Shown here piece by piece: positions 18,901 through 26,233 of a stretch of DNA of 64,000 nucleotides. The notes beneath the pieces are model-generated. The model did no database searches. It had not been told where the DNA came from and saw only the letters and a program-made list of their open reading frames with translations. The DNA is from Paenibacillus baekrokdamisoli (GTDB lineage: Bacteria; Bacillota; Bacilli; Paenibacillales; Paenibacillaceae): the NCBI RefSeq assembly GCF_003945345.1, contig NZ_AP019308.1:3844001-3908000 (forward strand), given 5' to 3'. How positions within the stretch are numbered: the first letter of the stretch is position 1; each line of letters begins with the position of its first letter. A program made the translations under genes and the position numbers.

Positions 18901-19115
18901 CCGACAACTTGGTAGCCTCCGTCGAAGGCTTGTGCATTCTCTCCTTCTACCCATAAGTATTCTGATGTTGATTGTACTGTTGGCGAATCGATATCCGTAT
19001 TATCTGCGGCTGCGGCTTTAACAACATAAGATGGCAACGATGCCACCAATAAGGCAACGACGAGTAGGCCCGCTAAATACTTATTTTTTAACCTTTTCAT
19101 AGCGTACATCATCAT
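12984..19115 (-). CDS. Giant secreted S-layer-anchored glycan-active protein with four repeated modules
   Basis: The 2043-aa protein has a signal peptide (KNKYLAGLLVVALLVASLPS). Three tandem copies of a roughly 165-residue beta-rich module follow (about residues 50-205, 215-375 and 385-545; each has WVEGE or WMEGE, DIWVLGTPGDN-like, GFLT and GLYSQGIDAVV-like marks). A region of about 545-900 has Ig-like strands and leads into a TIM-barrel-like start (IPIGGLFTSDYLIYF; LKDLYINAVVHGAG). A fourth module copy (about 925-1065) interrupts it, and the barrel-like region continues to about 1600 (HNRYSTIDDLNEAWKMLTPL is GH42-like). An Asn/Gly linker (about 1672-1690), an extra beta domain and three SLH repeats (about 1865-2040) close the protein. 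The repeats are probably carbohydrate-binding modules, and the SLH repeats tether it to the wall. It probably presents sugar chains to the adjacent importer. The catalytic residues are not certain. GGGAGGAG supports the start. Confidence 0.8.
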   Translation of the reverse strand: MMMYAMKRLKNKYLAGLLVVALLVASLPSYVVKAAAADNTDIDSPTVQSTSEYLWVEGENAQAFDGGYQVVGEAASSGANYLKLYTSEANTVATAGYQLDIPATAKYDIWVLGTPGDNIWLSGYKWKLDTGAYSAAGSFYGESVFTTPDGMPFYWIKLSSTELEQGQHDLGFLTNASRQANSDGLYSQGIDAVVVVPNAWKWMPNGLEQPKDSVLPEVDSLWVEGEDAQAFNGGYQVAGEGASSGASYLKLYTSEANTVATADYQLDIPATAKYDVWVLGTPGDNVWLSGYKWKLDTGAYSAVGEAFGESVFGTPEGMPFYWIKLSSIDLEQGQHDLGFLTDTPRQATPDGLYSQGIDAVVAVPKAWEWTPNGLEHPTPKPIIPPKYVWMEGEAASITGEYRSKYNSKASDKQILEMYTMTPGAKGTADYEFDIPEAGSYSIWVLASPGDNPWLSPFKWKLDSSSYKFVDSSSANTVYVTPEGLPMAWQKLDVSELSQGQHSLGFLTDTPRQASQDGLYSQAIDAWVIVPDSWGWSPKGLNKPFNGQEVKFSYIGGELDKTNVHREDILTVTTTNKVEADFNGELYFFADLVLNEEVVSRDVVSSIKKSWKNGEENVQTMHLKIPFNAPDGSYEVRTGIVDIPYTNAPEGNDSVLVQSFTMGTSQGDAPELKAEIKELIVPQQMSDEVTLQGTASFKLLQAVDFDTTAYLSFWKDDVLWGVSELASVSTSSLPVGENKEVVFDFQLPKDMPAASYVVKFGLHKLQTLPSRTILTVVSATASSDGYKPLTNGSFIDKKLGETHFWYADQNHTMIWDGVPFIPIGGLFTSDYLIYFSTTDAAANKAHWEDDKQVLQYMKAHGLKDLYINAVVHGAGIPAWAWQWLLDYLDEEGFTYGIQFNAINHGDEEETVQTAYMPRTSDGATPLKAASGGQILKMYTKIPGSKGTADYSFNLPATGKYEIWVLGTPNDKSYVSSYQWKLDSGSYQSSGDASGDPVYSTIESLPFGWHKLDSVELASGTHSLGFLTNTPRQSVIDGLYSQGLDAIAVVPEAWAWTPSGIAKPNHPISNYAWIEAESGNVTGAYLSGWLKVENITQSGEVSLTVPSANVQNAVSPASSFSITAISNLFTVINPKTGEVVASGKGTVEKQSGSMLEFKADVTLPVQNEGGYTLYFTPQVKYNSHVLVNIWDKGDLFIDKIKSNVSKLKLGPNFRLFVDPVNNESGVYAENESMLIDSPVYRAQFTAWLHNRYSTIDDLNEAWKMLTPLPSYEAAARLVPIVRGEREEAWKNQLYLVDSESPDVTYKSDAYHGRLWDDYADFRDDSFNDYQMKVADAINEIVSIPVIYKYVSSLRKYFINHKQSGGFQGIGGEVYGNTEYLVRERAGYPYSAAEQSAQTMWLITTETQLDENMEQKFNSGVKGYPDQQTMNNHFDNLIKSGSKGIYDFLLNCSYHEACKQAYAYYTAKPIEFEWLEQYRTNLLAPDSLDELVAYRPEVYYAYPAGEMWWGPNRRNVVLPGNDYQGGATLTTENDKWVLPTFDPKVKTDVLIVNLEDDPATTVYGKALLELGSLKNGQRDTVYMGYRRNLGALPEIDSYFTNKFTTLEDGTVVQVLNPQASPTSEIVYQTASGKVWGLRDGNLWIIGDTNWIQSFEGKEPKGTAKYIDQLDFAATNGNGNGGNNGNDGNNGNNANSFVIDGDKLIAELGSNQSIATVPLEQIGDRSLLVKSGSAIITINPSVIRLLKEQAGLTEGAVLEVQLLPVTDKAILNSPTLGGKAQVVVAGQVYDISITLKKLDGSTYASEQVSGGVELSLPFVSGLDQDLLGIYYYNESTKQWEYVGGTVDKVTNTIKVKLKHLSKYAVLEYKKTFEDVPAAHWAARTLQVLAAKHLTTGVTDTLFKPAALTTRAEFTTLLVRALDLELKDPATGFKDVKVDSWYAKSVQAAVAAGIVTGVSEDRFEPNQPITRAEIAVLIGRVLKLTGDTNSGDQFSDAQEIPSWAASYVAALKLAGLVQGRSNNRFAPQAHATRAEAATFILAITNNMK

Positions 19116-19160
19116 CTGAGAAAACTCCTCCCAATATCTATTAATGAATAGCTATTCCTA

Positions 19161-19979
19161 TTAACCCTTAACAGCACCCGCAGTAAGACCCGAAACTATA
19201 TATTTTTGCATAAATAAATACAGCAAAATAACCGGTAAAGAGACCATTACAATATCAGCAAACACCAAATTCCAATCACTCGAATGTTGACCAAAGAAGA
19301 AATAAATCGTCATGCTTAACGTATATCGACTTGCCGTATTAAGAAAATAAAACGGAGTTTGGAAATCGTTCCAAATGTTCATTGAAGCAAGGATGATAAC
19401 GGATGCATTCACAGGCATTAGTAGTGGAAAAAGAATTTTAAAGAACAATTTAAACCTTCCGATTCCATCGATAATAGCCGCTTCGTCCAGTTCTTTGGGC
19501 ACACCACGAAGGAATGAAATATACAAGTAGGTCATGAACGGGAAATTGCTGGCTACATAAAGTAGAATAACCCCCGTGAAAGTTCGAATGAGATGCAGCG
19601 ATTGCATTAAATAGTAGGTCGTAATAATAGAGCCAGGTAGAATCATTCCTGCAATCAGAATATGCTGCAAGATACGCGTAAAACGGCTATCTCTGCGTTC
19701 AATGACAAAAGCAGCAGCCGTACAAACCGTAATAATAAGTACAACAGATACCACTGTTATGATAAGAGTAATCAAGAACGCTTGTGGGATACGTGCAATT
19801 CTAAAAACTTCCGTATAATTATTAAACCCTGACCAATCTTTAGGCAGTGTCAATTTTAGATCTGCTGCATCAACTTGATTCTTAAGAGAATTCACAACAA
19901 CCATGAATAGTGGTACTGCTATGATTCCACTTAGAACCAAGGAAATCAACTCAAGTAATCCTTTTTGCCATCTTCTCAT
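19161..19979 (-). CDS. Carbohydrate ABC transporter permease, MalG/LplC type
   Basis: This 272-aa inner-membrane permease has about six transmembrane segments and the cytoplasmic EAA-loop motif ELDEAAIIDGIGRFKLFFKI (about residue 180) that docks the ATPase. The C-terminus SGLTAGAVKG is typical of CUT1 MalG proteins. The upstream permease gene ends 5 bp before its start, with GAAGGGTGAGC as the ribosome binding site. It forms a heterodimer with that permease and works with the binding protein at 20915-22282. No ATPase gene accompanies them, so a shared MsmX-like ATPase is expected (one is encoded at 54374-55510). Confidence 0.9.
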   Translation of the reverse strand: MRRWQKGLLELISLVLSGIIAVPLFMVVVNSLKNQVDAADLKLTLPKDWSGFNNYTEVFRIARIPQAFLITLIITVVSVVLIITVCTAAAFVIERRDSRFTRILQHILIAGMILPGSIITTYYLMQSLHLIRTFTGVILLYVASNFPFMTYLYISFLRGVPKELDEAAIIDGIGRFKLFFKILFPLLMPVNASVIILASMNIWNDFQTPFYFLNTASRYTLSMTIYFFFGQHSSDWNLVFADIVMVSLPVILLYLFMQKYIVSGLTAGAVKG

Positions 19980-19983
19980 TAGC

Positions 19984-20853
19984 TCACCCTTCTACCTTCC
20001 GGTTCAGCGCCTTATTGACCAATAACACAATCACCAGGACGAACAGGAACAACATAACGTTTGCTGCTGTAGCTTCCCCATTTCTGCCTGCAGCAAAATT
20101 CTTAAACACAATGGTGTTAATCACCTGAGACGAGTTACCCGGTCCTCCACCAGTCAAGGCATATACGATGTCAAATACCTTTAAGCCGCCGATTACACTG
20201 AGAATAACGTTTGTATTGACGATTGGCATTATCAATGGGAGCGTAATATATCTGAACATTTGCCAGGAGTTAACCCCCTCAACCATCGCCGACTCCTTCA
20301 ATTCCTGAGGAATCGTCTGTAATGCCGCTAGGAACAGGATCATCGTTAAACCGGTCCACTTCCAAATCTCCACAAAACATACGGCAAAGATAACAATATG
20401 CGGGTCAGTCAGCCATGAACGAGTCAGCATATCCAAATGAAGGGTTTCCAGCAACACATTTAAGAGCCCTCTACTAGGATGTAAAAGTGCACTGAATACG
20501 AGTGATACTGCCAAGGTGCTTAGAATAACCGGGAAAAAGAGCATTGACCGCAAGAAGAGCGTTGTCTTTAACTTGGTGTTGGCCAGCATCGCAAGCAGTA
20601 AGCCTAGAGCAACCTTAAAAAATGTCGTAATAAATGCGAATATAAATGTATTCTTGAAAGCAATAGCCTGATCTTCTTCCTGAAATAAGGATTTGAAATT
20701 ATCAAATCCAACAAACCGTGTATATTTGAAGCTCTCGTTCATATTCGTAAAGGCATAATGAAACCCAGTCAGATTTGGATAAATGAAAAACATACCAAAA
20801 ATCAATAATCCAGGCAGCAACATCCAGTAGCTATAATACATTTTTTTAATCAT
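19984..20853 (-). CDS. Sugar ABC transporter permease, MalF/LplB type
   Basis: This 289-aa permease has about six membrane segments, starting with YWMLLPGLLIFGMFFIYP. The EAA motif is ELKESAMVEGVNSWQMFRYI (about residue 190), and LTGGGPGNSSQVINT is a classic MalF-type signature. It is the partner of the permease at 19161. GGGGTG precedes the start. A small hairpin (20877-20897) with a T-rich tail separates it from the binding-protein gene, which would make the permease mRNA less abundant than that of the binding protein. Confidence 0.9.
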   Translation of the reverse strand: MIKKMYYSYWMLLPGLLIFGMFFIYPNLTGFHYAFTNMNESFKYTRFVGFDNFKSLFQEEDQAIAFKNTFIFAFITTFFKVALGLLLAMLANTKLKTTLFLRSMLFFPVILSTLAVSLVFSALLHPSRGLLNVLLETLHLDMLTRSWLTDPHIVIFAVCFVEIWKWTGLTMILFLAALQTIPQELKESAMVEGVNSWQMFRYITLPLIMPIVNTNVILSVIGGLKVFDIVYALTGGGPGNSSQVINTIVFKNFAAGRNGEATAANVMLFLFVLVIVLLVNKALNRKVEG

Positions 20854-20876
20854 ACGGCACCCCTATATAAAAGGAA

Positions 20877-20897
20877 GGGAGTGAGTAATGAACTCCC
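20877..20897 (-). terminator. Intercistronic attenuator hairpin between binding protein and permease
   Basis: GGGAGT (20877-20882) pairs with ACTCCC (20892-20897) around a 9-nt loop. In the minus direction it is followed by TTCCTTTTAT. A weak terminator here is common in sugar ABC operons and sets a high ratio of binding protein to permease. Confidence 0.5.
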
Positions 20898-20914
20898 CCC
20901 TTTCTCTAATGTCT

Positions 20915-22282
20915 TTACTTGAAGTTCGGATCGTCCTTGGCTTTTGCCGCCTTTTCATAATCCTTCTGCTGGGCTTCTAGCACTTGTTCAGGTGTTTTCC
21001 CACCGGTAATGATATCCTGCAAATAGGCTGGGAAAGCCGCATTAATATCGTATTTCATAACATACCCATCGCCGCTTGCTTTACCTGAATCCAAAAGTGC
21101 TTTGGCTTCAAGCTCCGCCGGTGTTAATGAGGTTACCGTTACTCCCTTAATTGCTGGAATACCGCCATCTTTGCCGAAGAAAATATTTTGCGCTTCTAGA
21201 GATTCGAAGAAGTTTACAAATCTCTGTGCAGCTTCTTCATTTTTACCTTTGACCACAAAGACGGCATTCGGTGCAAAAATATAGCTTTTGTCGGCATCAG
21301 CGCCTTGGTACGGCATAATGAACGCGCCAATGTCTGCAGTCTGATCCGGGAATTTCTTGGCAATGTCAGTCATAACCCAAGTCGCCATAATGTACATGCC
21401 TGCTTCGCCTGTTGCCAAAGCCTTCTGTGCATTATCGTAAGTATCAGACAGCACATCTTTGTTCGTCAGGCCTTTAGAAGTAACATCTTTAAGGAACTGC
21501 AGCCCTGTCTTACGTGCTGTCCAATCTGTAAATTTCGCCTGATTAACATCGATCTTAGCGAGAACCTCAGCCGTTGAAGGTGTGGCTTGTGCATGCTGTA
21601 CGGGCAATTGCAATGTCCATGCATCCTTACCGGAAAGATATACCGGAATTTTCCCGCCTTTCTTGAGTGCCTCGCTCACGCTCCAGAATTCATCCATAGT
21701 CGTGGGCACTTTAAGCCCTAAGCTTTCAAATACCTTTTTGTTATAGAGAACTACGCTTGTATTAGAACCGCCATAGGGAGCTCCATAATATAAACCGTCT
21801 TCAAGAGCGGTCATAATACCCTTCCACGAGCTCTTGTCAAAGTTGGTTATCCACGGCTGATCCTCTTGGCTAACAAATGTATCGGACATTTTACCGAAGC
21901 CTTGTGTATCCCCAAGCCCTGCGTAATAGAACAGTAGATCTGGCTTATCGCCAGTAGCAAAGCGAGCTTTAACTAGGTTAACTCCATCCATACCCTCTGG
22001 AATTTTCTCAAGCTCCAATTCAATTCCTGTTTTCTTAGCTGCTGCGATTATGACTTCATCCATACCGTTTTTAAACCAGCTCGCATGTCCAATCCCTTTG
22101 ATTTTAATCTTTTCCAAAGGTGCACTTGCGTTTGCTTCAGGTGCAGAAGGACTATCACTTTGCGCACTATCTGCAGGGCTACTAGAAGATTCCTTATTCC
22201 CACTACCACATGCTGTAACAACCACCATCAACAAAGCCAATATTGCTGCAACAAAAACGCTTCCAAAATGTTTTTTTCTCAA
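20915..22282 (-). CDS. Extracellular sugar-binding lipoprotein of an ABC importer
   Basis: This is a CUT1 solute-binding protein of about 455 aa. A lipoprotein signal peptide ends in the lipobox VVVTAC-GSG, followed by a Ser/Pro/Ala-rich linker, so it is anchored on the outer face of the membrane. The mature domain is SBP_bac_1-like (LFYYAGLGDTQGFGKMSD; NKKVFESLGLKVPTTMDEFW). A TTG start at 22282 is preferred because AGGGG lies 6 nt before it, while the ATG at 22303 has no ribosome binding site and would only lengthen the signal peptide. It is the first gene of the importer operon and is divergent from the YesM/YesN pair, which probably controls it. Confidence 0.9.
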   Translation of the reverse strand: MRKKHFGSVFVAAILALLMVVVTACGSGNKESSSSPADSAQSDSPSAPEANASAPLEKIKIKGIGHASWFKNGMDEVIIAAAKKTGIELELEKIPEGMDGVNLVKARFATGDKPDLLFYYAGLGDTQGFGKMSDTFVSQEDQPWITNFDKSSWKGIMTALEDGLYYGAPYGGSNTSVVLYNKKVFESLGLKVPTTMDEFWSVSEALKKGGKIPVYLSGKDAWTLQLPVQHAQATPSTAEVLAKIDVNQAKFTDWTARKTGLQFLKDVTSKGLTNKDVLSDTYDNAQKALATGEAGMYIMATWVMTDIAKKFPDQTADIGAFIMPYQGADADKSYIFAPNAVFVVKGKNEEAAQRFVNFFESLEAQNIFFGKDGGIPAIKGVTVTSLTPAELEAKALLDSGKASGDGYVMKYDINAAFPAYLQDIITGGKTPEQVLEAQQKDYEKAAKAKDDPNFK

Positions 22283-22313
22283 ACTGTTCCCCTCGTTTCG
22301 CATCGTTATTGTA

Positions 22314-22326
22314 TGAGACGTTCTCA
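22314..22326. promoter_or_regulatory. Palindrome in the divergent control region (possible regulator site)
   Basis: TGAGACGTTCTCA is a 5-3-5 palindrome 32 nt upstream of the chosen start of the importer binding protein. The interval 22283-22507 between the divergent genes should hold the promoters of both. No convincing -35/-10 pair was found by eye, as expected for an activator-dependent promoter. Confidence 0.3.
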
Positions 22327-22507
22327 GTGTAAGGTCTGTAACATTAGAACTAAATAGACATTCTTATTCATCGCAGGTGGATAATCTTATCAACATCTCG
22401 ATATCGTCTGTGTGAACTTCATAGTTAACGGTGACTCCATTTCAATTCATATAGGTTCATGTTACAGTTAAAAAAATGATCGACTTCGAAGATAATGGGT
22501 GATGACT

Positions 22508-24244
22508 ATGTTCTCCTTCAGTAGCCTGCGTGCAAAACTATTCCTGACCTATATGTTAATTATCCTAGTCTGTACTGTCGGCGTCTCCATATCAACCTAT
22601 ATCTATATCAAGGAAAATATTGAAAAAAGCACATTCTCTAACCTTGAGCAGTCGGTTCAAGGGGTATCCGATATGCTGGATTCTTATCAGAATGAATTTG
22701 ATAATATAAGCACTCAACTCTATCTGAATTATGATGCTCTCGGCAATACTATTATCTACTATCTTAACGTTCTTAATAAGTCTACCGATTCCGTTGAAAG
22801 ACTGAAAGCAACCCAGTCGCTTGATAAATTTATTCTGATAAACAGCTCTATCTATCAGAATCTATACCGGATTACTCTTTATGCCAATAGCGGCATTATT
22901 TTCTCAAACAAGCCCATCGATAACAACATCTATAAATCGGAAGCATCCAAGTCGTGGATCCCCTCAATCGATCCACTTCGCGGCAACACATTTTATCGAT
23001 ATTCCGCTACAGACGAATGGACGAATGAAAAGCAGCCTGCTGTCTTCTCTTTCACTCGTAAAATTGACCCTAACGACCAGCAATCCGGATATATTGAAGT
23101 ACAGATTAAAGCTGCCGATCTACTTACACCCGTCTCTTCACTCCCTTGGGAAGGAAGCGATCTGCGTTTGTTGGATGATAGGGGCAATGCTTTCTACACA
23201 ATGAAGACTAACAAGGATATAGAGGTTTCAAGTGATAACTATTATATCTTTACCAAAACAACGAACAAGAAATATATCGTTGCCGAGTTAGCCGTCTCCA
23301 AGCGAATGGTACTGTCCCCCATACGTATTCTGCGGAACATCATCATCATATCGTTTAGCGTGTTTCTCGTATTTTCAGCGTTTTTCTTCTTTTTTCTAGC
23401 CAAAATATTGACGAATCCTTTAAGGAAGTTGAAAAGCAGCATCGATCGGATCGACTTGGTAGATAAGCATTTGGACATTGAGAATAAATATAATATGAAC
23501 GAGGTCGATCAGATTAACCGAGCGTTCCGGATCATGAATGATCGTCTGCAATACTCCTTGCAACAAATTATTCAGTTTCGCACATTACAGCTTCAATCCC
23601 ATTTCGATACGCTGCAATCACAAATAAACCCCCACTTTCTCTTTAATATGCTAGGCGTAATCCAAGCTTTGTCCGATAAAGGGGATACGAAAAAGATTAA
23701 TAGAATCATCGCTAATCTAGCGGATTTCTTAAGGTATTCCACCGCTACCAGTTCACCTGTTACTTCATTAAATCAAGAAGTAGAGCTCACAATGAAATAT
23801 TTGGAACTTATGAAAGCTCGCTACTTGTACCGCTTAGAGTATAGTTTTGACATTGATCAACAAATGAACGATTTGATCGTACCTAAGCTAACCATACAGC
23901 CATTAGTGGAAAACTGCCTCCAACATGGCTTTAACGACGCACACCCCCTTCATATTCGTATTATCGGAAAGGTAATAGGGGATCAGTGGGAGTTGACTGT
24001 GCAGGATAATGGACTCGGATTTACCGGGAGCGTCTTGCCCTCGATTCGTGATAAGGTTGATTCCTATATCCAACAGCTCGACTACATTTCTCAAGGTGAA
24101 CGATTAGGATTCGGGGGGATGGGATTGTGCAGCACACTTGCGAGGATGCAGTTGACATTTAAAAACCAACTCCATTATTCGGTAGGTAACAATGTCGATA
24201 AGGGTGCTTACATCATGATGTCCGGAAATATTAAATTTCTTTAG
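22508..24244 (+). CDS. YesM-type sensor histidine kinase
   Basis: This membrane kinase of about 578 aa phosphorylates the adjacent YesN-type regulator. It has TM1 near residues 8-30, an extracellular Cache-like sensor (about 35-265), TM2 (about 270-297), a HAMP domain (NPLRKLKSSIDRI), and a His_kinase domain with phospho-acceptor His in QINPHFLFN (codon 23633-23635). The ATP-binding region includes QPLVENCLQHG and QDNGLGF. Several starts are possible: GTG 22499, ATG 22502 or ATG 22508. The last is preferred because GGGTGAT matches the 16S anti-SD 5-6 nt before it. It lies 14 bp ahead of the response-regulator gene and is divergent from the sugar importer it probably controls. Confidence 0.9.
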   Translation: MFSFSSLRAKLFLTYMLIILVCTVGVSISTYIYIKENIEKSTFSNLEQSVQGVSDMLDSYQNEFDNISTQLYLNYDALGNTIIYYLNVLNKSTDSVERLKATQSLDKFILINSSIYQNLYRITLYANSGIIFSNKPIDNNIYKSEASKSWIPSIDPLRGNTFYRYSATDEWTNEKQPAVFSFTRKIDPNDQQSGYIEVQIKAADLLTPVSSLPWEGSDLRLLDDRGNAFYTMKTNKDIEVSSDNYYIFTKTTNKKYIVAELAVSKRMVLSPIRILRNIIIISFSVFLVFSAFFFFFLAKILTNPLRKLKSSIDRIDLVDKHLDIENKYNMNEVDQINRAFRIMNDRLQYSLQQIIQFRTLQLQSHFDTLQSQINPHFLFNMLGVIQALSDKGDTKKINRIIANLADFLRYSTATSSPVTSLNQEVELTMKYLELMKARYLYRLEYSFDIDQQMNDLIVPKLTIQPLVENCLQHGFNDAHPLHIRIIGKVIGDQWELTVQDNGLGFTGSVLPSIRDKVDSYIQQLDYISQGERLGFGGMGLCSTLARMQLTFKNQLHYSVGNNVDKGAYIMMSGNIKFL

Positions 24245-24258
24245 GAGGCACAACCGAT

Positions 24259-25803
24259 ATGAAGATCATGCTTGTAGACGATGAACCTATTTTTCTAGAG
24301 CAATTAAAAGAACTGATTACACGGATAGCCTCCGAAGAAAGATCGACTTCATTCGAAATTATTGCGGAGTGTTATAGTGGACAGATGGCGCTTGATCGAA
24401 TTCCCCTCTCAATTCCTGATGTCATTGTTACGGATATTAAGATGTCGTCGATGGATGGTATCGAATTAGCACATAAAGTCCAACAGCGTTGGCCTAGTAC
24501 GGCAGTCATCATTATTAGCGGCTTCTCCACCTTTGATTATGCCAGAGATGCATTACGAGCTAACGTCGAGGAGTACTTATTAAAGCCCATCGAAGCCGAT
24601 GCCGTAAGAAGCGTTCTGCTACGGATTCAAGAAAGGCTATCAAACAAAACCTATTCTAAGGGCAAAGAAATTCTACAATTGCTTATTGAAACGAACCGTA
24701 TCTCCTCGCTGCCTGAGCTTATTCAAGAGCGATTATTTCCTTATGCGCATTATAGATTGCTGATCATTCCAGATCATGACTTCTCGATCGATAATGATAT
24801 GCTGCTTCCCCAATCTCTCAAAGTAGAGGAAACTTATTATAGCAAATCCAAAAGCTATCTCGACGAACAGGAAGAACTATGGGTACTGCGGACGAATAGC
24901 AGGAAAGAGCTTGTGGTTGTGTTCGCTTTCCAGACTGATCCGGCTGTTAAACTAAATAACCTCCTTCAGCTTTCCCAGAATCATTTTATGAACAAAGGAC
25001 GTTGTCCTTCAATTGCTTATAGCGATAGTGTGAACCATCTGACAGACATAAATATGGTTTACAGAAAACTGACTGACGAGCTTTATAAGAATCTCGTCAT
25101 TGGTCAACCCAAGTTCATATCCCTGTCTAATCGTATTGAGTCTCATCATGATATTTCCCTTCTAAAGGCAGATGAGATGGAGCAGCTTTCCCTCTACCTA
25201 AACAAAAGCGACTGGAAACAAATTAAGAAATTAATTAATCATCTCTTTCGGAACTGGGGCAACAAACATACTCCCCTATTATATTTGGAAAAAAACTTAA
25301 AGAGCATCGTTCGATTACTGGAGCAACAATTACCTCCCATTGATATTGTGACAAGCAAAACCCTAGAAATTCGAATAGAGGAACTATGCTTTGTCTCGTC
25401 ATCGTTCTCGGAAACGGCAGAGTCCTTCTGGGATTTGATCATTCACGTATTTCAACCTCAAGTTAATGAATCAGATTCAGGCGCTCTACTCTTCCATCAG
25501 ATTGAAAACTACGTATCCGCTCATCTGAAGGAAGCACTAACTTTGGGGGATTTAATAGAGCGATTCCATATTTCTAGCTCCTACTTATGCAATTTGTTTC
25601 GTAACAATAGCGGAAAGTCGTTCGTGGAGTATATTACGGCTTTGCGTGTGGAGAAGGCAAAATCGCTCATGCTTAACTACCCCTCCATGCTTCTGAAGGA
25701 TATTGCTGAAATTGTAGGCTATCAGGATCATCATTATTTCAGTCGTGTATTTAAAACAGTCGTTGGAACCACTCCTAAAGAATACAAAAATATCTCTAAC
25801 TAA
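24259..25803 (+). CDS. YesN-type response regulator (receiver + AraC-type DNA-binding domain)
   Basis: The 514-aa regulator has a receiver domain (residues 1-120) with the acidic pocket VDDE, phospho-acceptor Asp59 in VIVTDIKM and Lys in YLLKPIE. A long middle region follows, then an AraC-type double helix-turn-helix at about 415-512 (LTLGDLIERFHISSSYLCNL; MLLKDIAEIVGYQDHHYFSR). TTAGGAGGC precedes the start. Phosphorylated by the kinase immediately upstream, it would activate the divergent importer and glycosidase genes (22282 to 7731). A terminator follows at 25828-25872. Confidence 0.9.
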   Translation: MKIMLVDDEPIFLEQLKELITRIASEERSTSFEIIAECYSGQMALDRIPLSIPDVIVTDIKMSSMDGIELAHKVQQRWPSTAVIIISGFSTFDYARDALRANVEEYLLKPIEADAVRSVLLRIQERLSNKTYSKGKEILQLLIETNRISSLPELIQERLFPYAHYRLLIIPDHDFSIDNDMLLPQSLKVEETYYSKSKSYLDEQEELWVLRTNSRKELVVVFAFQTDPAVKLNNLLQLSQNHFMNKGRCPSIAYSDSVNHLTDINMVYRKLTDELYKNLVIGQPKFISLSNRIESHHDISLLKADEMEQLSLYLNKSDWKQIKKLINHLFRNWGNKHTPLLYLEKNLKSIVRLLEQQLPPIDIVTSKTLEIRIEELCFVSSSFSETAESFWDLIIHVFQPQVNESDSGALLFHQIENYVSAHLKEALTLGDLIERFHISSSYLCNLFRNNSGKSFVEYITALRVEKAKSLMLNYPSMLLKDIAEIVGYQDHHYFSRVFKTVVGTTPKEYKNISN

Positions 25804-25827
25804 TATCCGATCAGATTTGAACAAAAA

Positions 25828-25872
25828 GAACCCCCTTGATATACCAAGAAATCTGATACATCAAGGGGGTTC
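25828..25872 (+). terminator. Rho-independent terminator of the first YesM/YesN operon
   Basis: A 13-bp perfect stem (GAACCCCCTTGAT 25828-25840 with 25860-25872) encloses a 19-nt loop, 25 nt beyond the response-regulator stop codon. The following GCTATTTC is only a weak U tract. Confidence 0.75.
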
Positions 25873-26063
25873 GCTATTTCAATTGAACGTCCCGGATTTT
25901 CCTCTTATTATGGACCATCAGGCAAGACACAGGAAGATACAATCCATTTCCCGTCCAGATCACTACAATAGCAAAGTGAGCCACTCTATTTCCAGTTCTG
26001 TCCGCACTATTTATGCTTAGTTTTGTGTCCCCACACAAAAACGAGCAGAAACGACTAACCTAT
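25873..26063. other. Non-coding flank left of the transposon-like end
   Basis: No credible gene lies here. A hairpin TTTTGTGT-CCCC-ACACAAAA occupies 26021-26040. If the 36-kb block is an insertion, this hairpin would originally have stood downstream of the minus-strand ABC exporter genes that now end at 62124, and it could have been their terminator. The last five bases, 26059-26063 (CCTAT), are the left copy of a possible target duplication. Confidence 0.4.
26059..26063. repeat. Left copy of candidate 5-bp target-site duplication (CCTAT)
   Basis: CCTAT directly abuts TGTGGG at 26064. The same five bases follow CCCACA at 62106-62110. A 5-bp duplication is the size produced by Tn7-like transposition and lies within the range seen for IS21-family elements. 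Confidence 0.5.
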
Positions 26064-26190
26064 TGTGGGTAACGGTTATAGATGAGACAAAACGATCGCC
26101 AAAACGGGGGATCGTTTTGTTATAAGTGAGACTTAGTTGATTTCTAATTGAGACTTGTTGTTAATATTTCAATTATTGATGAGATTTGTT
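26064..26190 (+). repeat. Left transposon-like end with four TGAGAC/T boxes
   Basis: Boxes are at 26083-26088, 26127-26132, 26149-26154 and 26180-26185 (TGAGAT). Starts are 44, 22 and 31 bp apart. Three are preceded by TTATA/TTCTA-like bases. An 11-bp hairpin (ACAAAACGATC 26087-26097 with 26110-26120) sits between boxes 1 and 2 and may terminate transcription at the edge of the element. Confidence 0.6.
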
Positions 26191-26233
26191 ACTGAAGGTA
26201 ATGATTTCGTGTTCTCATCGTTTTATGAACCTA

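Noticed and set aside
22314..22326. TGAGAC within a palindrome, considered as another transposon end box
   Set aside because: It is a lone copy with no TGTGG terminus or repeated boxes nearby; more likely a regulatory palindrome or chance.
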